NCBI GenBank assembly: GCA_030429565.1
Contig: JAUIFE010000018.1
Span: forward strand, 62,001-126,000
DNA length: 64,000 bases
Direction: 5' to 3'
From: Holophagae bacterium
GTDB taxonomy: Bacteria > Acidobacteriota > Holophagae > Acanthopleuribacterales > Acanthopleuribacteraceae
Below are positions 54,419 to 63,058 of the stretch, piece after piece. Within the stretch, counting starts at the first letter, position 1, and every line of letters starts with the position of its first letter. Position numbers and translations under genes: made by a program. The notes beneath the pieces were generated by a model. The model was not told the origin of the DNA. It did not search any database and saw only the letters and a list, made by a program, of their open reading frames with translations.

Positions 54419-57316
54419 TTAAGGTGTCGGCGATTTGCGGCCGGCGCGTATTTGTTGCCACACCCATGCGGCGGTTTCAAGAACAAAGTCGTTGGTGGCT
54501 TCGCGACTCATGCGTTCGATAAGCGGGTACAAATGATCGAGCTGCTCGGCATAAACGCGATACACCGCCGCGGCCGCAATCGCATTCTGCTGGGGATCAC
54601 CGGGGTGGTGCTCCAAAATCAGACGCGTTAAGGTGGCGGCCACGGGTTCTAATTCGATTTGAAACAATTTGGCGCCGACTTTGAGTTTATCGCTCAAACG
54701 CGTATCGCCGATGACGGCCATCATATGGCGGTGAATGTCGCCGCTTATGGCGCTGTCCAGATACTCGACGGCGTTGCTGCGGCGCTTGGGTTTGACGCTG
54801 ACCAGGTTGCGTTCGGCGGCGCGCAAATCCTGCTTAGGATAAAGTAAACTAATCAACCCCAAGAGGTTGGATAACTGGGACACCAAACGCTCGGCCAGCA
54901 GTTGGTGCAACAGAGTCGGCACGCGTTCACCGCGATAGTTCCATTTAACCAGCGGACCTTCCAAGCGACCGAACCGCTCAAAATCCAAGGCCTGCAGATC
55001 GGTGAGACGACGCATGTAGCGGGCGGCTTCACCATAAATCGCCTGGCGAATCTTGCGCGCGGCAAAGCTCATATTGACCTTTTTGCCGCAAAGGGTGCCC
55101 AGCGCTTCGATGACCTTGTGGCGCAGGAAGGAATCGCGGGTGGTCAAGTTCTCGATCAGGGCCGTTGCGGAAGCAAGGCCACCCACTTGGGCGATGGTTT
55201 TGGGAATGGCGCGACGCACCCAAACGTGCTCGTCGGTATCGTTCATAAAGTGAACCAACGCCGGAATAACGGCCTCACCAGAGGCGACGAGCGCCTGACG
55301 ACAGGCATGTTTAAGGCGCCGTTCTCGCATGAGCGAGATAAGCGTGGGCACGTACATGGGGTTGGGCTCACCGCTTTCGGCGCGTTCCTTGACGGCGCGA
55401 ATCGCTTGGCGCACCACGCTTTGATCTTTGTCGTAGAGAAACTGAACCAGTTGCATTTGGAAGTGGGGATCGGGAATTTCGCACAGCGATTTGGCGGCCT
55501 CGGCCCGGACTTGGGCGTCGGCGTCGCGGCTCATTTCCACCAAGCTCTTGCCCGCTTCTTTGACCATGGCGTCGTCGCCGTAACAGGCCAAACAGGCAAT
55601 GGCGGCGGCACGCACGCGAAAATCGGGATTGGTGATGTGCGGGTGCATTAGCTCGCAGGCGTTTTCACCTTGCATGCTCGACAAGGTACGCACCACCGTG
55701 GCGCGCACTTCGGGATCGGCGTCACTGAGGGCCCGGCGAATTAAAGGCAAAGCCTCGTCGCGTTGGGTGGCGGCCAACACGGCCAAAACGCGCATGCGCA
55801 CCTGAGGGCTGTCGTGGTGCAACAGCAAGGCCGGGATTAAGTGGCTTTTTTCGTTGTTTTCCAGCAGATCCATGCTGTTGAGGACGCGTTTGGGATCGCT
55901 GCTGCCCAAACCCTGAAACAACAGCTCCAGAGAGGCCATATCGTTGACGTTAAAGTGGATCGGTTCGCTCAGGGCGGCGGTTTGCAAGGAGTCGCGGTAA
56001 CTGTTGATGTAGTGCTTGTGGGTGAACAGCGTGACCGTCAACCACACCAGTGCCAGCGCCAGCGTGATCCAACCGACCTGCAGCGGGTCAACCCACTGGA
56101 AACTTACCGAAAGCAGCACCAAGGCCGCCGCACCGCGACCGAAACGCGTGACAAACACGTCGATGTAAGCTTTGGCTTTGCTGCGGATTTCGGGTCGCAC
56201 CGGCAGGAACAGCAACTCGCGCGTGACCTGCTCAATCGAATGGCGAAACCCGCCCTCGCCCACCTTCAGGCAAAAAACGGTGGCCAGCAACACCTCGGGC
56301 AACATGCCGGCACTGAGCAAGACGAGCACGGTGCCCGCGAAAATGGTGAAGGGCAACACGCGCATGCCAAAACCCACGCCCAAATTGCGGTGGATGCGGG
56401 TGGTGAGGAAGATTTGAAAGACAAAGGCCGAGACGCTGATAAGCGAGAAAAGATTGCCGAACATCGAGGTGCGTTCGCTGAGGTCGCTGGTGGCGTTTTC
56501 CACGACCCAATTGAACTGGAGATCGACAAACTGGGCCAACAACAGCGAAAGGAAGGTGGTGGTGGCCACCAGTTTGAGGTATTTATCGGAAAAAATGAGG
56601 GTCATGCCGCCACGCGCCTGATCGCCTTTGGAGGGTTTCGGCGGCAAAGTGGTTTTCTCGCGGCGGCCGCCTTGGCGATCAATGGCGTAAATCAAAAAGG
56701 CGAGCGCGACGAGCATCGCGGCACAGACAAGCAAAACGTGGCGCGTTTCGCTGACGAGCGCAATCGCGCGCGCCAATTGGCTGCCGACCATGCCGCCCAA
56801 GGCACCGCCGGCGGCGATTAAGGCAAACAAACGCTTGGCACGCTGCGGATCGAAAATATGGTTGGCAAACGACCAAAACTGGCTGACGGCAATGCCGAAA
56901 GCAATGCCGACCCAAAGGTAAAAGGCGAAGGAAACCCATTCGGTGGTATGGCGGAACCACCACCAAAACAGCAACGAACCGCCGGCGAGAAACAGATTGC
57001 TGCCGGCCGAGAGATGGCGGCGTGGAAAACGGTCAACGAAGCGGCCGTACACGCGCAGAATCGGATAGGAAATCAGCGCGACGGAAAAGTACGCAAGCGG
57101 CAGTTGCACGGCACCCATGGTGTCGACAAAGGTGGACTGGCGCACAACCTTACCGGTGTAAAAGCAGGCGAACAGCAAACCGGAATAGGTAAGGATTAAG
57201 GTGGCGATCCAACCTTCGCCCGCACGGATGTCGATCCCCAGATAGTGAAGGATGGTGTTCCAAAAAGGAATGTCATGGGATGAACGCTGCGGTTCCGTGG
57301 GCGGATAGATCGACAT
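54419..57316 (-). CDS. NTT-like transporter domain fused to HEAT repeats
   Basis: A 965-residue protein. The N-terminal 440 residues form about twelve membrane helices with similarity to ATP/ADP translocases and other NTT/Npt carriers (MFS-like; GWIATLILTYSGLLFACFYT, FALIAAGGALGGMVGSQLARA). The rest is a soluble array of HEAT repeats (for example SDADPEVRATVVRTLSSM, NPDFRVRAAAIACLACYG and SRDADAQVRAEAAKSLCE) ending in a helical C-terminus. The ATG at 57316 is preferred over an upstream in-frame start at 57424, whose extra residues are basic and unlike the family. Coupled to the cNMP gene. Transport substrate unknown. Confidence 0.82.
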   Translation of the reverse strand: MSIYPPTEPQRSSHDIPFWNTILHYLGIDIRAGEGWIATLILTYSGLLFACFYTGKVVRQSTFVDTMGAVQLPLAYFSVALISYPILRVYGRFVDRFPRRHLSAGSNLFLAGGSLLFWWWFRHTTEWVSFAFYLWVGIAFGIAVSQFWSFANHIFDPQRAKRLFALIAAGGALGGMVGSQLARAIALVSETRHVLLVCAAMLVALAFLIYAIDRQGGRREKTTLPPKPSKGDQARGGMTLIFSDKYLKLVATTTFLSLLLAQFVDLQFNWVVENATSDLSERTSMFGNLFSLISVSAFVFQIFLTTRIHRNLGVGFGMRVLPFTIFAGTVLVLLSAGMLPEVLLATVFCLKVGEGGFRHSIEQVTRELLFLPVRPEIRSKAKAYIDVFVTRFGRGAAALVLLSVSFQWVDPLQVGWITLALALVWLTVTLFTHKHYINSYRDSLQTAALSEPIHFNVNDMASLELLFQGLGSSDPKRVLNSMDLLENNEKSHLIPALLLHHDSPQVRMRVLAVLAATQRDEALPLIRRALSDADPEVRATVVRTLSSMQGENACELMHPHITNPDFRVRAAAIACLACYGDDAMVKEAGKSLVEMSRDADAQVRAEAAKSLCEIPDPHFQMQLVQFLYDKDQSVVRQAIRAVKERAESGEPNPMYVPTLISLMRERRLKHACRQALVASGEAVIPALVHFMNDTDEHVWVRRAIPKTIAQVGGLASATALIENLTTRDSFLRHKVIEALGTLCGKKVNMSFAARKIRQAIYGEAARYMRRLTDLQALDFERFGRLEGPLVKWNYRGERVPTLLHQLLAERLVSQLSNLLGLISLLYPKQDLRAAERNLVSVKPKRRSNAVEYLDSAISGDIHRHMMAVIGDTRLSDKLKVGAKLFQIELEPVAATLTRLILEHHPGDPQQNAIAAAAVYRVYAEQLDHLYPLIERMSREATNDFVLETAAWVWQQIRAGRKSPTP

Positions 57317-57602
57317 GATGCACTCGAAAAGGTGTAACGCTAAACGGTTAATGAAGGAACGGCGGTACCGGGGCGCATCGGCACAACGCGCGCGCCGCAA
57401 AAGGCCACGACGACCAACAGGCACGCCCGAACCGTGCGCCGCCGAGGCGCGAAGCGACCGAGCCGACCCACGCCGACGTTTTGTGAAGCAATCCGGGTTA
57501 GAGGTATGTTAGCGCCAAAGGGCGGGCGCCGACAATGCCCGAAGCAGAGCTGGGCGCTTGCCGCGCCAAACCGCGACGGTGCGGCGACCCCATCAGCCCA
57601 TG

Positions 57603-57842
57603 TTATTTTTTCATGAGGCCGACCAAGGCCAGCAAAATCACGGCGCCGACAAAGGCCGTAATCAACTGGCCGATCAGGCCGCCACTCACGTGCAGCCCAA
57701 TCATGCGAAAGGCGTAACCACCGACATAGGCGCCGACGACACCGACAATCAAGTTTCCGAACATATTTAAGCCGCCTTTCATCACCTTGCCGGCCGCAAA
57801 GCCGGCGGCCAAGCCGATGAGCAGCATCAGAACCAATTCCAT
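57603..57842 (-). CDS. GlsB/YeaQ/YmgE family membrane protein
   Basis: A 79-residue protein of the transglycosylase-associated (GlsB/YeaQ/YmgE) family. It has three hydrophobic helices with Gly-rich faces (IGLAAGFAAGKVMKGG, LIVGVVGAYVGGYAF, ITAFVGAVILLALVGL). These proteins are often stress-induced; the biochemical role is unclear. GAGG lies 7 nt before the ATG. Followed 286 bp later by the NTT-HEAT gene on the same strand. Confidence 0.92.
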   Translation of the reverse strand: MELVLMLLIGLAAGFAAGKVMKGGLNMFGNLIVGVVGAYVGGYAFRMIGLHVSGGLIGQLITAFVGAVILLALVGLMKK

Positions 57843-58342
57843 GATTGAACCTCAATGTATTAAATGCGTTAAAACCTGAAAAGCGCGACATTTAGCAGGG
57901 ATTTCAGCCAAGCAGCCCAACGACCAAAGCCAGTCAAAAAGAGGCTCCTAGGCGGCCACCTTTTACCCAAACTGCTTCGCGCCGTACTTTTGGCAAAAAT
58001 CATTCACATCTATCGCGATTTTCGGGTTTTAGGGCGAATCAGGTCGCCAAACTCGGATGCGCGATTTCTGAAAGAGCTCATCTTAGCAGAGCGACGGCAT
58101 CGACATAAGAGGCGTGCGTCGGCAAAAACGCGACGGGCGCGAACGGCGTCCGGCCCACGGAAGCCTTTGAGGCACCCCCGGCTCCGTGCTAAAGTGCCGT
58201 AAAACCAACGGAACGACGTCACCTCGCGGGTTTCCGCCGCCCTATGCGGCCGTCCCCGGCCCATCGCGGCCCCTGCGTTTCGCTGGCAAAGCCTTCGTCC
58301 TTGACCGGCCGGGCCGGTCCATCAAATCTCACTAGGTGTATT
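57843..58342. other. Intergenic region, no gene recognised
   Basis: About 500 bp between divergent genes (GlsB-type on minus, isoaspartyl peptidase on plus). Frames lack ribosome binding sites. It holds the palindrome at 58303-58319 noted separately. Confidence 0.45.
58301..58330 (+). promoter_or_regulatory. Palindrome over a candidate promoter of the isoaspartyl peptidase gene
   Basis: GACCGGCC-G-GGCCGGTC (58303-58319) is a perfect 8-bp inverted repeat. It overlaps a TTGACC (58301-58306), with a poor -10 (AAATCT) 17 bp on. The layout suggests an operator, but it could also be a simple GC hairpin. Confidence 0.35.
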
Positions 58343-59389
58343 ATGCGCAACCGCCTTGGTTTCCAACGGTTCTCGTCGCCGTGCGCGACATGGTTACGGC
58401 CGCTGATCGGCTGTCTGCTCTGGTTTTCGATGTTTGCTATGGCGGCCGACCCACCGCTCGCGCTGGTCATCCACGGTGGCGCAGGCACCATCCTCAAAGA
58501 AAACATGACCGAAGCCGGCGAAAAGGCCTATCGCGACAGCCTACAGCAAGCACTTGAACACGGCATGCGCCTCTTGCAAGAGGGTAAGGACTCGGTCGAG
58601 GTGGTGGCCGCCGTCATTGTGTTGATGGAAGATTCGCCGCTGTACAACGCCGGCAAAGGCAGCGTACTCACCCACCAAGGCACCTTTTCACTGGACGCCT
58701 CGATTATGACCGGCCACGATTTGCAGGCCGGCTGCGTCGCCGGCGTCGCCACCGTCAAAAACCCGATTCTGCTGGCGCGCGCCGTGTTAGACCACTCACC
58801 CCACGTTTTCCTTTCCGGCAGCGGTGCTGAAGCGTTTGCCGCCTCGGTCGGGCTTGAGACGGTCGACCCGCAATGGTTCCGAACAGAACGCCGCGTGCGC
58901 GAATGGCAGAAAGCACGAGCCAAGGAAGCACCGGCCGCAACCTCCGTCAAACCCAAAAAGTTTGGCACCGTGGGGGTGGTCGCACTCGACCGCAAAGGCA
59001 ATTTGTGTGCAGGCACCTCGACCGGCGGCATCACCAATAAAAAGTTCGGCCGCATCGGCGACTCGCCGATCATCGGCGCCGGTACCTACGCCGACAACCA
59101 AACCTGTGGCGTTTCGGCAACGGGTCAGGGCGAATACTTCATTCGCGCCCATGTGGCCGCCGATATCGCCGCGCGCATCGGTTATCGCGGTGACAGCCTG
59201 CAACAGGCGGCCGATGCGGTCATCCAAACCAAGTTAACCGAGATGGGCGGCAGCGGCGGCGTGATTGTATTGGACCGCCAAGGCGAGGCCGCCTTTTCGT
59301 TTAACACGGCGGGCATGTACCGCGGTTATTACCGCGCCGGTGAAAAGCCACTGGTGGCCATTTACCGCGAAAACGAACCACAACCCTAG
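58343..59389 (+). CDS. Isoaspartyl peptidase/L-asparaginase (type 2, Ntn hydrolase)
   Basis: A 348-residue precursor. It removes isoaspartyl residues from peptides or hydrolyses asparagine and matures by self-cleavage before Thr209 in KFGTVGVVALD. IHGGAGT, LYNAGKGS, GTSTGGITNKKFGRIGDSPIIGAGTYAD and SATGQGE are all family motifs. An N-terminal hydrophobic segment (LIGCLLWFSMFAMAA) indicates export. The ATG at 58343 has AGG 6 nt upstream; the frame is open to 58244 but with no relevant residues. Single gene. Confidence 0.95.
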   Translation: MRNRLGFQRFSSPCATWLRPLIGCLLWFSMFAMAADPPLALVIHGGAGTILKENMTEAGEKAYRDSLQQALEHGMRLLQEGKDSVEVVAAVIVLMEDSPLYNAGKGSVLTHQGTFSLDASIMTGHDLQAGCVAGVATVKNPILLARAVLDHSPHVFLSGSGAEAFAASVGLETVDPQWFRTERRVREWQKARAKEAPAATSVKPKKFGTVGVVALDRKGNLCAGTSTGGITNKKFGRIGDSPIIGAGTYADNQTCGVSATGQGEYFIRAHVAADIAARIGYRGDSLQQAADAVIQTKLTEMGGSGGVIVLDRQGEAAFSFNTAGMYRGYYRAGEKPLVAIYRENEPQP

Positions 59390-59630
59390 AAGAATCAAGT
59401 GCTCGGACGACCCGGACACTTGCCGCGGCGACGGTCCGAACGCATTTTTGGTGTGCTTTCAACGGTTTCAAAACTAAAAACGTGAACCCGCTTTAGTTCT
59501 TTGTTTTGACCGTTCTGCAAAAAAAACCGTGAAGATTGTCACTTTTTTACGACCCTTTCGATGAATTTCCTACGCCTTTTACCGATAATTTTAGCAATAC
59601 CCCTCTTTCCCGTTCCGCACTGAGGCTTTC

Positions 59631-60242
59631 ATGCTTACCAAAACACCGCAGCTTAAAAAAGCGCTGGAAGATCTTAAGACCTCTTCATCGGACATGCTCG
59701 GCAAAGGCCGCGCTTTGAAGAAGTCTTTAGTCGAGAGCACCTTAGGCACCAAGCTCGAGAAACACGCACGCCTTGAGCTGGTGCTCGACAAGTACATTGA
59801 GCTCTTGCAAAACCAGCTCATCCCGGCACTGGAAGACGTCATTCAACCCGTGCCCGAGAAGGAACCGGAAAACTGTGGCGGCAAGCGACGCGGCTTACCG
59901 CGCTACCGCCGCCGCCTCTCCATGTACTACAGCTTGCCCGGCCAACGTACCAAACCCCGCCATGCCTTTTCGCGCGATGTCGGCGCGATGGGGCTGTTCA
60001 TTATGTCGAACCGCCTTGAGAAAGTCGGTCAAGCCCTTCAGGTTGAAATTGAAGTCCCCGAGATTGGCAAAATCCACATGCAAGCCGTCGTGGTTTGGAC
60101 CAAGTGGGTCCCACCGCCCTTGCGCAGTGTCGAGTACACCGGATTTGGGGTGCGGCTGACTTATGCACCCCAAAGTTGGTATGAGTTTTTCCTCTCGGTC
60201 GAGGAACAAGCCCACCAACACGGCGACAAATCCAAGAGCTAA
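59631..60242 (+). CDS. PilZ-domain protein
   Basis: A 203-residue protein. The first 80 residues are helical and charged. From about 88 the PilZ pattern appears: RYRRRLSMYYSL (Arg-rich start), then RDVGAMGLFIMSN, the D/N-x-S-x-x-G-like part (Ser replaced by Gly-Ala). PilZ domains bind c-di-GMP. The Asp-Val-Gly-Ala variant leaves binding uncertain. Start ATG at 59631 has GAGG 5 nt upstream. It is a plausible effector for the HD-GYP enzyme at 37-39 kb, by inference only. Confidence 0.75.
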   Translation: MLTKTPQLKKALEDLKTSSSDMLGKGRALKKSLVESTLGTKLEKHARLELVLDKYIELLQNQLIPALEDVIQPVPEKEPENCGGKRRGLPRYRRRLSMYYSLPGQRTKPRHAFSRDVGAMGLFIMSNRLEKVGQALQVEIEVPEIGKIHMQAVVVWTKWVPPPLRSVEYTGFGVRLTYAPQSWYEFFLSVEEQAHQHGDKSKS

Positions 60243-60309
60243 CCTACGTCATTGCACAACTTTACCGATTTAACGATGCAAAAGCTTCAGCTTTTGGGCA
60301 CAGCTCAGA

Positions 60310-60315
60310 TATAAT
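60310..60315 (+). promoter_or_regulatory. -10 box of the TetR gene
   Basis: A perfect TATAAT, about 40 bp before the start codon, with no good -35. The operator-like box at 60334-60349 lies just downstream of the expected start of transcription. Confidence 0.55.
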
Positions 60316-60333
60316 CAGGAAGCGCGAATTTTG

Positions 60334-60349
60334 TAGACCGGTCGGTTTA
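60334..60349 (+). promoter_or_regulatory. Operator-like box next to the TetR start codon
   Basis: TAGACCGGTCGGTTTA ends 1 bp before the ATG of the TetR gene, leaving no room for a standard ribosome binding site. It resembles the known TAGACC(N)4GGTCTA operators of NemR/AcuR-type TetR regulators. A second copy is at 61119-61134. Confidence 0.7.
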
Positions 60350-60350
60350 G

Positions 60351-60929
60351 ATGAAAAGAGATACTAAAAATCAACTGCTCGAAAAAGGTCTTGAAATCAT
60401 GACCTGCAAGGGGTTCAACAACACCGGCATCCAGGAGGTCCTCGATGCCGTCGGCGTCCCCAAGGGCTCCTTCTACCACTTTTTCAAGAGCAAGCAGGAT
60501 TTCGGCCTGCAAATGATCGATCACTACGCCGCCCAATCGCGCGAACAACTCAACACTTACCTGGGCGACGATCAGTACCCCCCCCTGGAACGACTGCAGC
60601 GATTCTTCCAATCGGTGCAGACCAAAATGGAAGAAGCCGATTACACCGGCGGCTGCCTCATGGGTAACATGAGCCAAGAAATGGGTGACTTATGTGCCGC
60701 CTTCGAGAAAAAACTGGCGCGCAAATGGCAAGCCAGCGTGGCCGCCATCGCCGACTGCTTAACCGCCGCGCGCACCGAAGGCAGCCTCAAAGGGGATTTC
60801 GACCCCGACGAGCTTGCCGATTTCTTACTCAACAGTTGGCAAGGCGCCATGACACGCATGAAGGTCACACGCTCGTCAGAGCCGTTAGAAACCTTCCAAA
60901 AAATCGTGTTCACCCAGTTGCTAAAATAA
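60351..60929 (+). CDS. TetR/AcrR-family transcriptional regulator (NemR/AcuR-like)
   Basis: A 192-residue repressor. The N-terminal helix-turn-helix (GFNNTGIQEVLDAVGVPKGSFYHFF) is a strong TetR match. The ligand domain has GGCLMGNMSQEMGDLCAAF, the Cys-containing motif seen in NemR/AcuR/TetR_C_33-type regulators that respond to electrophiles. The start codon adjoins the operator-like box, so autoregulation is likely. A rho-independent terminator follows. The second operator copy lies in the promoter of the pagL-like gene. Confidence 0.92.
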   Translation: MKRDTKNQLLEKGLEIMTCKGFNNTGIQEVLDAVGVPKGSFYHFFKSKQDFGLQMIDHYAAQSREQLNTYLGDDQYPPLERLQRFFQSVQTKMEEADYTGGCLMGNMSQEMGDLCAAFEKKLARKWQASVAAIADCLTAARTEGSLKGDFDPDELADFLLNSWQGAMTRMKVTRSSEPLETFQKIVFTQLLK

Positions 60930-60964
60930 ACCAGACAGTCTAGATCCACCCCGCGATACACACG

Positions 60965-60992
60965 AAAAGGCGCCCACCCGGCGCCTTTTTTT
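60965..60992 (+). terminator. Terminator of the TetR gene
   Basis: A perfect 10-bp stem (AAAAGGCGCC/GGCGCCTTTT) with a 5-nt loop and a T-run. Confidence 0.92.
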
Positions 60993-61114
60993 CATTTCTC
61001 ACCTCTTACGCCCTCAAAGACTCAAATCAAGCTAACCACCTAAAAACCAGAGATTAATACACACCCCACCCAATCACCCAAACCTCAATCCGGCCAAAAG
61101 TTACCGCACACGGG

Positions 61115-61143
61115 TTGACAGACCGACCGGTCTACTATAGATT
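61115..61143 (+). promoter_or_regulatory. Promoter of the pagL-like gene with embedded operator
   Basis: TTGACA (61115-61120) is followed after 17 bp by TAGATT, or after 15 bp by TATAGA. The box CAGACCGACCGGTCTA (61119-61134) fills the spacer. It is the reverse complement of the TetR-proximal box over 13 of 16 positions. A repressor bound here would block RNA polymerase. Confidence 0.72.
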
Positions 61144-61153
61144 TACGCTTCAT

Positions 61154-61216
61154 GGCACGCGGCACCCTGTCCCGTGCCGGGGCGGCACCCCCCTTCCACG
61201 GCGCACGCGCCGCCCC
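61154..61216 (+). other. Structured GC-rich leader of the pagL-like transcript
   Basis: Two hairpins can form: GGCACG/CGTGCC (61154-61178) and the stronger GGGGCGGC/GCCGCCCC (61179-61216). The leader between promoter and start codon is about 320 nt with no convincing gene. Confidence 0.4.
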
Positions 61217-61460
61217 CGATCGCCGGCAACACACTTGCCCGCGGCGGCCGCATTGGCCGTCTCGGTAAGCACCCCTACGCGCGGGGCGCTTTCCGAGGCA
61301 AGCGATGCGCAACACGCCCCCGATCCCCGCCAAACGCGGCATCGCCGTGTCGACGTCCCAACCGGCTCCTTTTGACGAGCAAACCACACCCCGGACGACG
61401 ACCGCCATGACCGCCACGGCACCGGCAAGACGCGGCCCCATGCCGCGTGGAGGTAACCCT

Positions 61461-62120
61461 ATGCCACATCACATCGCTCGTTTTTCTCGCACCCTCATTT
61501 CCCGTATCACCCTAATCGGCCTCATCTTAACAACCACCTTCGGCAACGCCGCCGCCGCCGAACGCGCTTGGGGCCTCGACGATTTAAACCTCAACGCCCC
61601 CTTGGTGAGCGAAGAACAAGGCCCGATCGGGCTCGACCGACTCGACTTCATTCTGGGGAACGGCGAAGGCTCCGACAACTATCGCTTAGCCTTACAGTGG
61701 GATTGGTTCACACGCACCAGCCGCAAGGGCGCCTGGACGCTGGCCGGTTCGTTATCGCCCAACTACTCGGTCTTCGACGGCGCGCAACGCGCCGACGGCG
61801 GTCGCGCTCGCTTGCGTGACGTCGGCTTAACCCCCATCTTCACCATTATCCCTAACCGTATCGGCAACAGCCATTTCGCGCCGTTTCTGGAAGTGGGCGT
61901 GGGTCTGCACTACCTCACCGAAAAAAACATCGGCTACAAATCGTTCTCAACGAACTTCCAGTTCGGCGATCACATCGGCGTCGGCGCCTACTTCGGACGC
62001 CACCAAGCCTATAAGCTGGCTTACGTCTTCCAACACTTATCGAACGGCGGCATTGAAGCCCCCAATCCCGGCATCAACTTCCACTTGGTCACCTTTGGCT
62101 TCCGCATGGGTCGGCGCTAA
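61461..62120 (+). CDS. PagL-like lipid A deacylase/acyloxyacyl hydrolase
   Basis: An outer-membrane beta-barrel enzyme of 219 residues with a signal peptide (TLIGLILTTTFGNAAAA). The C-terminal signature VFQHLSNGGIEAPNPGINF carries the catalytic His192 and Ser194 of the PagL family, which removes the 3-O acyl chain of lipid A. The third catalytic residue (Glu in Pseudomonas PagL) is not evident at the same place. It ends in an aromatic strand (LVTFGFRMGRR), as barrels do. The ATG at 61461 follows GGAGG; the frame is open to 61305 with Pro/Thr-rich non-family residues. Confidence 0.85.
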   Translation: MPHHIARFSRTLISRITLIGLILTTTFGNAAAAERAWGLDDLNLNAPLVSEEQGPIGLDRLDFILGNGEGSDNYRLALQWDWFTRTSRKGAWTLAGSLSPNYSVFDGAQRADGGRARLRDVGLTPIFTIIPNRIGNSHFAPFLEVGVGLHYLTEKNIGYKSFSTNFQFGDHIGVGAYFGRHQAYKLAYVFQHLSNGGIEAPNPGINFHLVTFGFRMGRR

Positions 62121-62309
62121 ACAACACACCGCGCCACACACAAAACAGGAAACTCAAAAAGCCGCGATAAGCAGAAATAGCGTTGGACATCGACGGAGCG
62201 CAACGCAACACAAAAACGGACACCCGGCAAAAGGGCAAATCGCACCCTCGCACAAACAATCGCCGGCTGGAATAGACCGCCGCCCCTCAAGAATCAGGCT
62301 TTATTGCAT

Positions 62310-62341
62310 AAAAAACCCCGGTCAGGTAACCGGGGTTTTTT
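62310..62341. terminator. Bidirectional terminator between pagL-like and FKBP genes
   Basis: A-run, stem ACCCCGGT/ACCGGGGT with a 6-nt loop, then six T. Suited to both converging genes. Confidence 0.93.
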
Positions 62342-62365
62342 ATGGACCAAAGAAGGTCTGTGACA

Positions 62366-63058
62366 TTAAAGGATTTCAAGCAACTCGATCTCGAAGATCA
62401 ACAGGCTGTTGGCGGGAATGTTGGGGGTACCACGCTCACCGTAACCCAATGCGGGCGGAATGTAGACTTCCCACTTAGCACCAACCGGCATTTCCACCAG
62501 CGAATCCTGCCAGCCCTTGATAACGCCACGCAAACCGAACTCAGCCGGCTTGTTGCGCTTGTAGCTGCTGTCGAATTCGCTGCCGTCGATCAAGCGACCA
62601 CGGTAGTGAACTTTAACGCGGCTCTCCAAAGAGGGTTTGTCGCCGTTGCCGGCGGTCAGCACTTTGTACTGAATCCCGTTTTCAAGTGTTTGGATGCCGT
62701 CTTTTTTCTGGTTCTCCGCCAAAAAGGTTTCTGCTTTAGCGAGGTTTTCGGTCAGTTCTTTGTCACGACGCGCTTGTGCTTTAGCCATGGCGTAATTGCG
62801 CAGTTCGGTCATGATTTTCTGCATTTCCTCTTGGGAAACCTTGTTTTTACCGGCGGCGCCGTCGTTGAAACCCTTCACGAATTCGTCGAGGTCGATTTCA
62901 ATGTTGTCGCGGCTCAGGCCTTCGCCGTATTGCTGGCCAAGGATGTAACTTACTTTCATTTTATCGGGCGCGGCGGGTGCGGCACCTTGAGCGGTAGCCG
63001 GCTTGGGATCGCCAAAGAGGCAAACTGCGAGAAGCAGGGTAGTCAGTGTCATCGACAT
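62366..63058 (-). CDS. Exported FKBP-type peptidyl-prolyl isomerase (FkpA/Mip-like)
   Basis: A 230-residue periplasmic or surface prolyl isomerase. It has a signal peptide (LTTLLLAVCLF) and a helical dimerisation domain (about 33-115: SYILGQQYGEGLSRDNIEIDL). The FKBP domain (about 120-230) has VKVHYRGRLIDGSEFDSSY, VIKGWQDSL and IPPALGYGERGTPNIPANSLLIFEIEL. A fitting start ATG is at 63058. It assists folding of outer-membrane or secreted proteins. Convergent with the pagL-like gene. Confidence 0.94.
   Translation of the reverse strand: MSMTLTTLLLAVCLFGDPKPATAQGAAPAAPDKMKVSYILGQQYGEGLSRDNIEIDLDEFVKGFNDGAAGKNKVSQEEMQKIMTELRNYAMAKAQARRDKELTENLAKAETFLAENQKKDGIQTLENGIQYKVLTAGNGDKPSLESRVKVHYRGRLIDGSEFDSSYKRNKPAEFGLRGVIKGWQDSLVEMPVGAKWEVYIPPALGYGERGTPNIPANSLLIFEIELLEIL

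Noticed and set aside
57340..57891. 183-codon minus-strand ORF over the GlsB-type gene
   Set aside because: It lies out of frame with the well-conserved GlsB/YeaQ protein and has shadow-like Arg/Cys-rich composition.
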